IMG/VR virus record: IMGVR_UViG_3300020205_002210
Span: 57,250 to 121,249 of that record
Source of the DNA: a virus
Strand: one strand, 5' to 3'
DNA: 64,000 bases
Below the pieces are notes generated by a model that saw nothing but the letters and a program-made list of their open reading frames with translations, searched no databases and was not told where the DNA came from. Within the stretch, counting starts at the first letter, position 1; every line of letters begins with the position of its first letter. A program made the translations under genes and the position numbers. Shown here piece after piece: positions 19,204 to 27,694 of the stretch.

Positions 19204-20921
19204 TATTATTTCAGAAAATAAAATGGAAAAACTTTCTTTCCACGGGAGCTGCGTTTACCGAAATTGATTTTACCAAGTCTACCAACACATTGATTGTTGG
19301 GCACAATGGTGCAGGAAAGTCCACCATTTTGGATGCATTGTGTTTTGGTCTATTTGGTAAACCCTTTCGTAAAATAAACAAACCACAACTATTGAATTCT
19401 GTAAATGCCAGAGATGCAATTGTACAAATTGAATTCAATATCGGTCAGAAGAAGTACAAGGTCATACGTGGTATCAAACCTAACTTGTTTGAGATTTATG
19501 TCAATGATGTTCTATTAAATCAAGACGCAGCATCACGGGACTACCAAGAGGTTTTAGAGAATCAAATACTTAAACTCAACTACAAGTCATTCACACAGGT
19601 TGTGATACTTGGTTCAGCCTCATTTGTTCCTTTCATGCAACTGTCGGCATCTGATCGTAGAGCAATCATTGAAGACTTATTGGACATTCAAATATTCTCC
19701 TCTATGAATGTTGTTCTAAAAGATAAAATGTCCGTTATAAAAGATGGTTTGACAAAAATCAAGTACGACATAAAGTTGACAGAAGAGAAAATTAATATAC
19801 AAAAAGAGACAATTGAAGATAATCGAAAACACAACAGTGACGAGATTCAGAAACGGCAAACGGAGATCGGCAAATCTAAAGAACAGGTAGATAACTTAAA
19901 CAAACAAATCAAGTTAATATTGAAACATGTTGCAGTACTGACTTCAAAAGTCGGTGATAATAAGACTAAGTTGGAAAAGAAATCTAAAGGTTTGTTTCAG
20001 ATACAAGGTAAGATTGAAACCAATATTAAAAAGAACCAAAAAGACATTGAGTTCTATGAGAACAACCACGATTGTCCCACATGTAAACAGGCCATCACAA
20101 CTGAATGGAAACAATCTCAATTAACCGAGAAACTTAATAAAATAGAGACACAGAAAAAAGGTTTTGTGGAAATCGAATCTGAACTGAAAAGTGTTAATGA
20201 TGAGATGAAAGTTATTTCTGGTATACTCACACACATAAGTGAACACAACACCGAGGTTGCGAAACACAATTCAACCGTTTCTGCAATCAATGGTTATGTC
20301 GCCAAGTTGATTACCGAAATTGAAGAGTTGTCCGTTAAGGTTGATGTGTCTGAAGATGGCAATGAAAAATTAACGAACCTGAAAACAGAGTTGGCCAAAC
20401 ACACAGAAGAATATGAGAGTTTGATTCAATCAAAACACTACAATGAATTTGCAGCAACTTTGTTGAAAGATGGTGGCATCAAAACCAAAATCATCAAACA
20501 ATATTTGCCAGTGATGAACAAGTTAATTAACAAGTATCTCTCTGCAATGGACTTTTTTGTTAACTTCAACATCAATGAAAATTTTGAAGAAACAATTAAG
20601 AGTAGACATAGAGATGAATTTTCTTATGCCAATTTCTCAGAGGGTGAGAAGATGCGTATTGACTTGGCTCTACTGTTTACATGGCGACAAATTGCCAAGA
20701 TGAAAAACTCAACGAATACAAATTTGTTAATACTTGATGAAGTATTTGATTCCAGCCTCGATATGGTCGGCACTGAAGAATTCCTAAAGTTGATACAAGA
20801 AATGGGTACAGACACAAATGTGTTTGTTATCTCACACAAGGGTGACCAACTGTTTGACAAGTTCAGGTCAGTTATCCGTTTTCAAAAGAAAAACAATTTT
20901 TCAAGGATCGTAAAACAATGA
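19200..20921 (+). CDS. 46: Recombination endonuclease subunit gp46 (Rad50-like)
   Basis: 573 residues (T4: 560). SMC/Rad50-family ATPase partner of gp47. Walker A is GHNGAGKST at 34-42; a long coiled coil runs from about 180 to 420 with a zinc hook CPTC at 292-295; the signature NFSEGEKMRIDLAL is near 478 and Walker B LLILDEVFD near 510. The C-terminus ISHKGDQ is the switch His region. It overlaps gp47 by four bases and the deformylase by four. Confidence 0.94.
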   Translation: MILFQKIKWKNFLSTGAAFTEIDFTKSTNTLIVGHNGAGKSTILDALCFGLFGKPFRKINKPQLLNSVNARDAIVQIEFNIGQKKYKVIRGIKPNLFEIYVNDVLLNQDAASRDYQEVLENQILKLNYKSFTQVVILGSASFVPFMQLSASDRRAIIEDLLDIQIFSSMNVVLKDKMSVIKDGLTKIKYDIKLTEEKINIQKETIEDNRKHNSDEIQKRQTEIGKSKEQVDNLNKQIKLILKHVAVLTSKVGDNKTKLEKKSKGLFQIQGKIETNIKKNQKDIEFYENNHDCPTCKQAITTEWKQSQLTEKLNKIETQKKGFVEIESELKSVNDEMKVISGILTHISEHNTEVAKHNSTVSAINGYVAKLITEIEELSVKVDVSEDGNEKLTNLKTELAKHTEEYESLIQSKHYNEFAATLLKDGGIKTKIIKQYLPVMNKLINKYLSAMDFFVNFNINENFEETIKSRHRDEFSYANFSEGEKMRIDLALLFTWRQIAKMKNSTNTNLLILDEVFDSSLDMVGTEEFLKLIQEMGTDTNVFVISHKGDQLFDKFRSVIRFQKKNNFSRIVKQ

Positions 20922-21529
20922 ACACTACCGATGATATAATTTTATATGATACCGCTGCGGTATCAAAAGTTGAACCTTCTGAACCATCAATAAAAACTTA
21001 TGAGTTGGTGCCAGTACAATCATCTTCATTGTATAAGGTTATGCCAGAATTTGATTTCGCATCACCGCCAATTAATCCAATTGAATTGGCATCCTCTCTA
21101 GTAGAAACTTGCCGTAAATATAATGGACTCGGTTTGTCTTCCAATCAATGTGGGCTTTTGCACCGTGTATTTGTGATGGGTACTGGTGATGAATATGTGG
21201 CATATTTTAATCCTAAATTAATTTCCACAGAAGATGAAGTACACATGGAAGAAGGTTGTCTGTCGGTACCATATCTAATGTTAAACATCACTCGACCAAA
21301 AAAGATAACGGTAGAATACCAAGACTACAATGGCACAAATCGCAAGGCAACTTTTGAAGGTATGACTGCAAGATGTTTCTTACATGAGCTTGACCACATG
21401 AACGGAATAATGTATACTGATAAAGTGAAACCTCTTGCATTACAGTTTGGCATTAAAAAGATGCAAAAGATGTACCAAAAGATTTCTAAACAAATGCGAA
21501 TGATTAAACAGATGAAAACTAAAAAATAA
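20918..21529 (+). CDS. def: Peptide deformylase
   Basis: 203 residues. It removes the formyl group from nascent proteins. All three family motifs are present: GLGLSSNQ at 70-77, EGCLSVP with metal ligand Cys114, and HELDH with His156, Glu157 and His160. A 35-residue N-terminal extension precedes the core and a basic KMQKMYQK...KTKK tail follows. Deformylases are common in cyanophage genomes, where they are thought to speed turnover of host or phage photosystem proteins; no photosynthesis gene is visible here. It overlaps both neighbours. Confidence 0.93.
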   Translation: MNTTDDIILYDTAAVSKVEPSEPSIKTYELVPVQSSSLYKVMPEFDFASPPINPIELASSLVETCRKYNGLGLSSNQCGLLHRVFVMGTGDEYVAYFNPKLISTEDEVHMEEGCLSVPYLMLNITRPKKITVEYQDYNGTNRKATFEGMTARCFLHELDHMNGIMYTDKVKPLALQFGIKKMQKMYQKISKQMRMIKQMKTKK

Positions 21530-22794
21530 TGGCCACACCTATAGATTATGTTGATGCTCAGTGGGACAAATGGCAAACACTTAATGATCCTACACGATTC
21601 GATCATATAGACACCGAGCAACTGAAAGAAACTTTGGTGAAAGACCTCACATATGCATCCAAGATGGATGTGCGTGAGTATACCTTGTATCAGAAGTGGT
21701 TAGAAGTACATGAGAAATATCCCACCAGGACAATCACCACTTTGTTTGGTGATGATGTTCAATTGGTAGATGTTACACAAAAGAACCTTGTTGATAAGGT
21801 TAAAAAGAATTTCTGGATGCCAGAAGGTCCAGATGATTATGAAAAGTTAAAACCTAAATTGGTTCTCTCAAACGGACCTTTGGCCGAGACTTGGAATACA
21901 GTAAGAACATTTTCATCCACAATGAAGAATAATTCAAATATTGGTCGTAATCTATTCTACACCGTGGTCGATGAGAATAGTGATAAGTATCTTGGAGTTA
22001 TCTGTATATCATCCGACTTCTTGGATTTAACTCCAAGAGATACTGCAATTGGATGGCCAAGAGATGTTAAGACACAACAAGGTATGATTAATCATACTGC
22101 AATTGGATCCACAATCGTTCCATTACAACCATTAGGTTTTAATTACATGGGCGGTAAATTGTTGGCACTACTATGTCTTGCTGATACTGTTCAGAAAGAT
22201 TGGAAAAGACAATACGATGATGTTCTCGTTGGAGTTACTACCACATCTCTTTATGGTAACACCAAAGCAAACGGTCTTTCTCAGTATGATGGACTTGAAC
22301 ATTGGAACAAGATGGGATTTTCTAGTGGTTCGGTTGCATTCGAACCTTCCAGAAAAACCAGAGCATTGATTTATGATTGGGTTAAAGAGAACTATCCACG
22401 AAAATATTTCGAATGGTGGGAAGCCAAGAATCCAAAAGGTCTGCCGCTTAAACGCGACCACAAAAACCGTACATTAAATTTTGCATATGGTAAGTTAAGT
22501 ATTCCAAAAGAACTTATCCGCACCGAACATCAGAGGGGCATATACTTCTCTCCTCTGTATAACAACACCAATGAGTATCTAAGGAAAGAAATTGGTGATG
22601 TTGATCTGGTAAAATCATTTGATACCAGTGAAGAAACTTTGGCAAACATTTGGAAACAAAAATATGCCAAAGGTCGTATATCAATGTTGAAGAAAAAGAA
22701 CACTGTCTCCTATGAGAACTTGTTTTATGATGACTTGATTTACCTTTCTTGGGAAGAAACCAAGAACAAATATCTACCACAAGTTGGCAGATAA
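21529..22794 (+). CDS. DruA-like (DUF4338-type) protein, copy A
   Basis: 421 residues. The central part (about 140-265) has the order GRNLFYTVVD, LGVICISSDFLDLTPRD, AIGW, IVPLQPLGFNYMGGKLLALL (196-215) and TTSLYGN with SQYDG. A protein at 45509-46615 shares the same blocks, so the two are paralogues. The arrangement resembles my memory of DruA/DUF4338, a protein of the Druantia defence system (a strand, RDxxIGW, then ILPWVxVPNLASHxL); this link is an inference. It overlaps the deformylase gene by one base and ends a recombination operon. Function unknown. Confidence 0.5.
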   Translation: MATPIDYVDAQWDKWQTLNDPTRFDHIDTEQLKETLVKDLTYASKMDVREYTLYQKWLEVHEKYPTRTITTLFGDDVQLVDVTQKNLVDKVKKNFWMPEGPDDYEKLKPKLVLSNGPLAETWNTVRTFSSTMKNNSNIGRNLFYTVVDENSDKYLGVICISSDFLDLTPRDTAIGWPRDVKTQQGMINHTAIGSTIVPLQPLGFNYMGGKLLALLCLADTVQKDWKRQYDDVLVGVTTTSLYGNTKANGLSQYDGLEHWNKMGFSSGSVAFEPSRKTRALIYDWVKENYPRKYFEWWEAKNPKGLPLKRDHKNRTLNFAYGKLSIPKELIRTEHQRGIYFSPLYNNTNEYLRKEIGDVDLVKSFDTSEETLANIWKQKYAKGRISMLKKKNTVSYENLFYDDLIYLSWEETKNKYLPQVGR

Positions 22795-22815
22795 AAACAT
22801 ATACCACAAAATGTG

Positions 22816-22844
22816 TTGACAAATGCACTACATAATGTTATGAT
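22816..22844 (+). promoter_or_regulatory. Sigma70-type early promoter
   Basis: TTGACA 22816-22821, 17-bp spacer, TATGAT 22839-22844; 53 bases before the next ATG, which has RBS AGGAG. Confidence 0.85.
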
Positions 22845-22897
22845 GTGACTACTTGCTGATTGCAAGGTTTTTTTAAATTTATTATTAGGAGTTCAAT

Positions 22898-23170
22898 ATG
22901 AACAACAAACTATCCGCTAAGGCGAAAATTCTCAACTTTCTGACCAAAACTACTGGTTATAACACACTGTCCGTTGCACAAGCTCGTGCTCGTTTTGGTA
23001 TCCAAAATGTTGCGGCTCGTATTGACGAACTTCGTAAAGAAGGAAATGTCATTTACACAAACACCAAGACTCGCGCTGATGGCAGCAAAGTCTCTGTGTA
23101 TCGCGTAGGTACACCAACCAAAGCTATGGTTCGTGCAGCTATCAAATCTGGTTACAGCTTCACAGCTTAA
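22898..23170 (+). CDS. Helix-turn-helix protein
   Basis: 90 residues, basic. Residues about 20-75 read as a winged helix: SVAQARARFGIQNVAARIDE, a turn, then a two-strand wing VIYTNTKTRADGSKVSVYRV. Similar HTH_39-type proteins are common in phages. It has its own consensus promoter and terminator, so it is a monocistronic early gene that may be strongly expressed; codon choice is also richer in C than in its neighbours. It could regulate early transcription, or simply coat DNA; the target is not known. Confidence 0.65.
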   Translation: MNNKLSAKAKILNFLTKTTGYNTLSVAQARARFGIQNVAARIDELRKEGNVIYTNTKTRADGSKVSVYRVGTPTKAMVRAAIKSGYSFTA

Positions 23171-23184
23171 TTTTAGGTTATGCG

Positions 23185-23217
23185 GGGAGACCACATTAGT
23201 GGTTCTCCCTTTTTTTT
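23185..23217 (+). terminator. Rho-independent terminator
   Basis: GGGAGACCAC pairs with GTGG and TCTCCC around one bulged T (23185-23209), followed by eight T. Confidence 0.88.
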
Positions 23218-23232
23218 ATTTTTGGAGAGATA

Positions 23233-24051
23233 ATGGAAATTTCAATTAAAAAAGAAGAGCTTCAAAAGAAAAGTATTTTTGTTGCAACACCAATGTATGG
23301 TGGTATGAATCATGGGCTTTATGCAAAAGCTTGTTTAGATTTACAAGCGCTGTGTATGCAGTATGGTGTGAAAGTGAAATTCTCATTTCTTTTCAATGAA
23401 TCCTTAATTACTCGCGCTCGTAATTATTTGGTCGATGAGTTTTTGAATCGTTCCGATTGTACACACCTGTTGTTCATCGATTCGGATATTCACTTCAACC
23501 CGCAAGACATTATTGCACTTCTAGCCTTAGACAAAGATGTTGTAGGCGGACCTTATCCTAAAAAGGCCATCAAATGGAAATCTGTGAAGAAAGCCATTGA
23601 AAAGAATCCTGACATTGATATAGAGTCATTGGAAAAAGTTACTGGTGACTATGTGTTTAATCCAGTAAAAGGCACCGACAAGTTTAGTGTTTCTGATCCA
23701 CTAGAAGTTTTGGAAATTGGAACCGGTTTGATGATGGTTAATCGTACTGTGTTTGCAAAATTTGCAGACGCTTATCCGCAACTGCGTTACAAACCAGACC
23801 ATGTTGGCCAAGCACACTTTGATGGTTCGCGTTACATTCATGCATACTTTGATACTATTATTGATAGTGTAGACAGTGCAACTGGTGGTGGTTCAGACCG
23901 GTATCTTTCAGAAGATTACATGTTCTGCCAACTCTGGCGTAAACTTGGTGGTTCAATTTGGTTGTGTCCTTGGATGCGAGCTGACCATATTGGCACATAT
24001 CACTTCAAAGGCGATATGCCGGCTGTTGCGAATTTTGTCGGAGAAATGTAA
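23233..24051 (+). CDS. GT-A type glycosyltransferase
   Basis: 272 residues. The N-terminal half reads IFVATPMYGGMN, LITRARNYLVDEFL and TLLFIDSDIHF-like (HLLFIDSDIHF), a DxD motif that binds metal and nucleotide sugar; then DVVGGPYPKK and, later, SEDYMFCQLWRKLGG, a usual acceptor-site block. Such enzymes in T4-like phages may decorate DNA, virion or host glycans. It sits between a terminator and the dNMP kinase gene (one-base overlap of stop and start), unlike the large glycan cassette at 47.7 kb. Its substrate is unknown. Confidence 0.75.
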   Translation: MEISIKKEELQKKSIFVATPMYGGMNHGLYAKACLDLQALCMQYGVKVKFSFLFNESLITRARNYLVDEFLNRSDCTHLLFIDSDIHFNPQDIIALLALDKDVVGGPYPKKAIKWKSVKKAIEKNPDIDIESLEKVTGDYVFNPVKGTDKFSVSDPLEVLEIGTGLMMVNRTVFAKFADAYPQLRYKPDHVGQAHFDGSRYIHAYFDTIIDSVDSATGGGSDRYLSEDYMFCQLWRKLGGSIWLCPWMRADHIGTYHFKGDMPAVANFVGEM

Positions 24052-24710
24052 TGATTGTTGGATTACTTGGATTTATAGGTTCAGGTAAAGGCACTGCTGG
24101 TGACATTCTTAAAGACCTTGGTTTCACTCCTGTGAGTTTTGCCAAAGGTGTTAAGGATGTCGCTGCTGAAATGTTTGGATGGCCAAGACACCTACTTGAG
24201 GGTGACACTGAGGCGTCCCGTATCTGGCGTGAACAACCGGATGTTTTTTGGTCCAAAGAGTTTGGTAAAGACTTTTCTCCAAGACTAGCATTGCAGTTGA
24301 TGGGCACAGAAGTTGGTCGTGATATTTTTCACCAAAACTTTTGGGTCATAAAAATGAAAAAATATTTTCTTAGTAATCCAAATCAAAACTTTGTGATTAC
24401 CGATGTTAGGTTCCAGAATGAAATTGATTTTGTACATAGCCATCGGGGCATACTAATTGAAATTCAAAGAGGTATTAAACCACATTGGTATAGCATTGCA
24501 GCTTCTGCAAACCGAGGAGACTATAAAGCAATTCGACACATGGAAGAAGCAGGAATACATCCTTCTGAGTGGAGTTGGATTGGCGGACAAATTGACCATG
24601 TGATTACAAATGATGGTTCGTTGGACGAATTGAAAAATAACATAATGAAATGCTTGACACGATCTTACGGATCAAGTACAATAAGTGAAATGACAGAAGG
24701 AGTATCGTAA
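24051..24710 (+). CDS. 1: Deoxynucleoside monophosphate kinase (gp1-like)
   Basis: 219 residues (T4 gp1: 241). It converts dNMPs to dNDPs for phage DNA synthesis. The P-loop is GFIGSGKGT (8-16); LAKGVKD-like FAKGVKDVAAEMFGWPR, a block with GKDFSPRLALQLMGTEVGR and ITDVRFQNE are typical of the gp1 family. Its last 60 bases contain the promoter for gp45. It overlaps genes on both sides by one base. Confidence 0.88.
   Translation: MIVGLLGFIGSGKGTAGDILKDLGFTPVSFAKGVKDVAAEMFGWPRHLLEGDTEASRIWREQPDVFWSKEFGKDFSPRLALQLMGTEVGRDIFHQNFWVIKMKKYFLSNPNQNFVITDVRFQNEIDFVHSHRGILIEIQRGIKPHWYSIAASANRGDYKAIRHMEEAGIHPSEWSWIGGQIDHVITNDGSLDELKNNIMKCLTRSYGSSTISEMTEGVS
24654..24682 (+). promoter_or_regulatory. Sigma70-type early promoter for the gp45-gp44-gp62 genes
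   Basis: TTGACA 24654-24659, 17-bp spacer, TACAAT 24677-24682, inside the 3' end of the dNMP kinase gene and 28 bases before the clamp ATG. Confidence 0.82.
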
Positions 24711-25387
24711 TGAAACTATCGAATGAGACCTTGACGGTCCTTAAAAACTTTGCCAATATCAATCCCGGTATTGAATTTAAATCAGGCAATAAACTGACAA
24801 CCATTTCGGCAACGAAAACTGTTTTGGCCAAAGCGGGAATCAAAGATGACTTCCCACAAGATTTTTGTATCTATGACTTGAATCAGTTCCTATCCGTACA
24901 GTCTCTGTATAAAGATGGTGAAATTGAGTTTGATAATGAACATGTTATCTTTAAGTTGGGTCGAAAGAAACTTAATTATCGTAAGACAGCAAAAAGTATG
25001 ATTGTAACACCACCTGATAAAGAGTTGAATCTTCCGTCAGTTGATGTTGAATTCACACTCAAAGAAGAAGAGTTGTCTTCTGTACTGAAGACTGCCAGTA
25101 TTCTACAATCACCACACATCTCAATTCTTTCAGATGGTGAAAAGATTTATATCAATACCTGTGACGCAAAAGATAACTCTGCTCACATTGATTCTACACA
25201 AATTGCTGATGGCAATGGTAAGAAATTCAAGGCTTTGTTTTTGACTGAAAACTTTAAAATGATTTCAGGTACATATCAAGTGCAAATTTCATCTAAGGGA
25301 CTATCTTACTTTAAGAACACTAAAGAAGACATGCAATATTGGATTGCTATCGAAGCTAAAGAATCTGACCTATCTTTTGGAGAATAA
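24710..25387 (+). CDS. 45: DNA polymerase sliding clamp gp45
   Basis: 225 residues (T4: 228). gp45 is a trimeric ring that tethers the polymerase and, on nicked DNA, activates late transcription with gp55. The N-terminus MKLSNETLTVLKNFANINPG, the LYDLNQFLSV-like stretch IYDLNQFLSV and the C-terminal YWIAIEAKESDL are family marks. It has its own early promoter inside the preceding gene. It is followed, without a gap, by a DsbA-like gene, so both late-transcription partners are made together. Confidence 0.93.
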   Translation: MKLSNETLTVLKNFANINPGIEFKSGNKLTTISATKTVLAKAGIKDDFPQDFCIYDLNQFLSVQSLYKDGEIEFDNEHVIFKLGRKKLNYRKTAKSMIVTPPDKELNLPSVDVEFTLKEEELSSVLKTASILQSPHISILSDGEKIYINTCDAKDNSAHIDSTQIADGNGKKFKALFLTENFKMISGTYQVQISSKGLSYFKNTKEDMQYWIAIEAKESDLSFGE

Positions 25388-25388
25388 T

Positions 25389-25667
25389 ATGACAACAGTG
25401 AGTACACTATTTGGTTCTTTTGATAATGACACTTTGAAGAAACTCAAGGGTTATGTTGATGAGGCCGTTTTACACATGCGCCGGAATCAAGCCAATAATG
25501 AAGCAATCAAAGATATCATTGATGCTGCTAATGATGAGTTGAAGGTTCCAAAGAAGATTCTGAAACGCATGGCTAAGGTGCAATTCAAACAGAACTTCCA
25601 AACAGAAGTTGCTGAATACAAAGAGTTCGAAACTTTGTTTGAGAGTATGAACGGCATCAAGCCCTGA
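25389..25667 (+). CDS. dsbA: DsbA-like late transcription coactivator
   Basis: 92 residues from ATG 25389; GGAG stands just upstream. The protein is helical, with AIKDIIDAANDELKVPKKIL in the middle and a tail of the form FKQNFQTEVAEYKEFETLFE. Length and pattern fit T4 DsbA (89 residues), a double-strand DNA-binding protein that stimulates late promoters together with gp45 and gp55. Its position behind gp45 supports this. Similarity is modest, so confidence is moderate. Confidence 0.6.
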   Translation: MTTVSTLFGSFDNDTLKKLKGYVDEAVLHMRRNQANNEAIKDIIDAANDELKVPKKILKRMAKVQFKQNFQTEVAEYKEFETLFESMNGIKP

Positions 25668-25677
25668 CATACCTTAT

Positions 25678-25712
25678 GTGCATTATAAGAGTGTTTAAGT
25701 CACTTAATGCAC
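25678..25712 (+). repeat. Inverted repeat between dsbA-like gene and gp44
   Basis: GTGCATTATAAG faces CTTAATGCAC with a 13-base gap; the arms match apart from a two-base bulge. No T-run follows, so it is not a classic terminator. It could fold in mRNA or bind a protein upstream of gp44. Confidence 0.45.
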
Positions 25713-25740
25713 AATTTATTATATATTATGGAGAATTTGA

Positions 25741-26676
25741 ATGTCAGAACACATCTTGTGGGTGGAGAAGTATCGTCCTAAAACCATTGAAGATTGTATT
25801 CTTCCCGATGGTATCAAGGCAACATTTCAGGAATATGTAAACCGCAAAGAGATTCCTAATCTGTTGTTGTCCGGTTCTGCCGGTGTTGGTAAGACAACAA
25901 TTGCAAAAGCCCTCTGTGAAGAGGTTGGTTGTGATTATATTATGATTAACGGTTCAGATGAATCGGGTATCGATGTTCTACGGAACAAAATCAAAAACTA
26001 TGCGTCCTCTATGTCCTTATCTGGCGGCCGCAAAGTTGTTATCATTGACGAAGCAGATTATCTAAATCCAAATTCAACTCAACCTGCGATGCGTGGTGCC
26101 ATTGAGGAGTTTGCTTCCAACTGTTCATTCATCTTCACTTGCAATTTTAAGAACAGGATCATTGATCCCATTCATTCTCGTTGCACTGTTGTAGACTTTA
26201 AGATCAATGGTAGTAGAGCCAAGATGGCTGCACAATTCTTTAAGCGAGTTGAATGGATTCTGAAACAAGAAGGTGTGGATTATGACAAAGAGGTTGTGGC
26301 CGCTGTTATAACGAAACACTTTCCAGACAATCGCCGTATCTTAAATGAATTGCAACGGTATTCTGTGAGTGGAACAATTGACAAAGGCATCTTGGCTTCA
26401 GTTTCTGAAATTCAGATGACAGAATTGGTTAAGTCACTTAAAGGTAAAGATTTCGCATCTTGCCGTAAATGGGTTACCAATAACTTAGACAATGACACCA
26501 CACGCATCTTTCGAAATGTTTATGATGCATTATATGAGCAACTGAAACCTAATTCCGTTCCACAACTGGTTCTGATTTTGGCAAAGTATCAATATCAAGC
26601 TGCTTTTGTGGCCGACCATGAAATCAACCTCATTGCATGTTTGACTGAAATTATGGTCGAATGTGAATTCAAATGA
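25741..26676 (+). CDS. 44: Clamp loader large subunit gp44
   Basis: 311 residues (T4: 319). AAA+ ATPase that, with gp62, opens and loads the gp45 clamp. It begins WVEKYRPKTIEDCILP; Walker A GSAGVGKTT lies near 45-53, Walker B VVIIDEADYL near 98-107, and the arginine-finger motif HSRC near 146. The C-terminal collar is helical. RBS GGAGA precedes ATG and the stop overlaps gp62 by four bases. Confidence 0.95.
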   Translation: MSEHILWVEKYRPKTIEDCILPDGIKATFQEYVNRKEIPNLLLSGSAGVGKTTIAKALCEEVGCDYIMINGSDESGIDVLRNKIKNYASSMSLSGGRKVVIIDEADYLNPNSTQPAMRGAIEEFASNCSFIFTCNFKNRIIDPIHSRCTVVDFKINGSRAKMAAQFFKRVEWILKQEGVDYDKEVVAAVITKHFPDNRRILNELQRYSVSGTIDKGILASVSEIQMTELVKSLKGKDFASCRKWVTNNLDNDTTRIFRNVYDALYEQLKPNSVPQLVLILAKYQYQAAFVADHEINLIACLTEIMVECEFK

Positions 26677-27062
26677 GTCCGTTTGACTATGCCGACTACA
26701 TCCTCAGAAAAAAAGTACCTGAAGGTGAGTTGGATTTCAAAGATTATGCACCCTTCCTAATCAACAGGTCATTGTCCCACCACTTAGACTGTGTTCTCTA
26801 TGTAAATGAGTTGAACATGTGGCCAAGTATTGACAAAGACATGCAATACCACTATCTTCTAAATAGTATCAGGCCTATGAAACGAAAGTTCGTTCCATGG
26901 CAAAAGGCCGATTCTGATAAGAATATTGAGTGTGTGAAAATCTATTATGGGTATTCTAACGCCAAAGCTAAAGAAGCTCTCCGTATTCTTACTGATGAAC
27001 AAATCGCTGTTATAAAAACAAAAATAGATACAGGCGGAGTGAAGAATAATGATAGAAATTAA
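26673..27062 (+). CDS. 62: Clamp loader small subunit gp62
   Basis: 129 residues, shorter than T4 gp62 (187), as in aquatic relatives. Recognised from position and the blocks FDYADYILRKK, FLINRSLSHHLDCVLYVNEL, MQYHYLLNSIRPMKRKF and KWQKAD-like WQKADSDKNIE. It completes the 4:1 clamp-loader complex with gp44. It overlaps gp44 by four bases and regA by 14, keeping the translationally coupled order known from T4. Confidence 0.85.
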   Translation: MSPFDYADYILRKKVPEGELDFKDYAPFLINRSLSHHLDCVLYVNELNMWPSIDKDMQYHYLLNSIRPMKRKFVPWQKADSDKNIECVKIYYGYSNAKAKEALRILTDEQIAVIKTKIDTGGVKNNDRN

Positions 27063-27459
27063 AGACTTGGTTGAGGTGACATTGGCAGAAAAGGATGATT
27101 TTCTTAAAGTTAGAGAAACATTAACCCGTATCGGCGTTGCATCAAAGAAAGATAAAACACTGTACCAATCTTGTCACATACTCCATAAGCGTGGACAATA
27201 TTACATTGTACACTTCAAAGAGTTGTTTGCATTAGATGGTAAACCTACCGATATTAGTGAAAACGATTTGTCTCGTAGGAATGCCATTGTTAATCTATTG
27301 GAAGATTGGGGTCTATTAACCATTGTTGATAAGAAACAAACGGAGACACCAGAACCCATATTCTTATCACAGGTTAAAATCATTTCACACAAAGAGAAGT
27401 CGGAGTGGCAATTAACACCAAAATATAATATTGGTAAAAAACCACAAACTCCACAGTAA
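27049..27459 (+). CDS. regA: Translational repressor RegA
   Basis: 136 residues (T4: 122). RegA binds the start regions of many early phage mRNAs and blocks ribosomes. The family text ITKDLVEVTL-like (IEIKDLVEVTLAEKDDFL), VRETLTRIGVAS, LYQSCHILHKRGQYYIVHFKELF and the segment SRRNAIVNLLEDWGLL is clear. The C-terminal 15 residues (KPQTPQ end) exceed T4. It overlaps gp62 by 14 bases and is the last gene before a late promoter. Confidence 0.94.
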   Translation: MIEIKDLVEVTLAEKDDFLKVRETLTRIGVASKKDKTLYQSCHILHKRGQYYIVHFKELFALDGKPTDISENDLSRRNAIVNLLEDWGLLTIVDKKQTETPEPIFLSQVKIISHKEKSEWQLTPKYNIGKKPQTPQ

Positions 27460-27463
27460 ACTG

Positions 27464-27471
27464 TATAAATA
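27464..27471 (+). promoter_or_regulatory. Late promoter (TATAAATA) before structured leader
   Basis: Exact late octamer four bases after the regA stop. It would start an RNA with a leader of about 215 bases before the next ATG at 27695. Confidence 0.7.
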
Positions 27472-27476
27472 AAAGT

Positions 27477-27665
27477 GTTCTTAGTCCCTCGGGATGGGAA
27501 CTACCATGCCTCTGAAGGGTAGTAAAATAACCAGAGGCACCAATTTGCCCACCTTAGGGCCGTTTAGATGTTTCGGTAAAAAGCGTCCGTGTAATTACAC
27601 CCTCAACACGAAAGTTTGAGCCAGTATAAGGTAAGCTGGAAATACCGTCATGCCTTCGGGGTGAC
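27477..27665 (+). ncRNA. Structured leader RNA with H-type pseudoknot
   Basis: A gene-free stretch of about 230 bases between regA and a small gene. ACTACC (27500-27505) pairs with GGTAGT (27518-27523), while the loop sequence TGCCTCTG (27507-27514) pairs with CAGAGGCA (27532-27539): an H-type pseudoknot with a one-base first loop and an A-rich third loop. Downstream are a 12-base palindrome GTGTAATTACAC (27589-27600), a CTCAA/TTGAG stem, a CCAG/CTGG stem and a UUCG-tetraloop hairpin (27647-27665). I do not recognise an established RNA family. Confidence 0.6.
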
Positions 27666-27694
27666 AAATTTTAACTCGCTTAATAGGAGAAATT

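Noticed and set aside
27472-27694. Known riboswitch families (glutamine, preQ1, SAM-II/V) for the pseudoknot leader
   Set aside because: The pseudoknot layout is similar in kind, but I could not find the conserved ligand-binding bases of any of these families.
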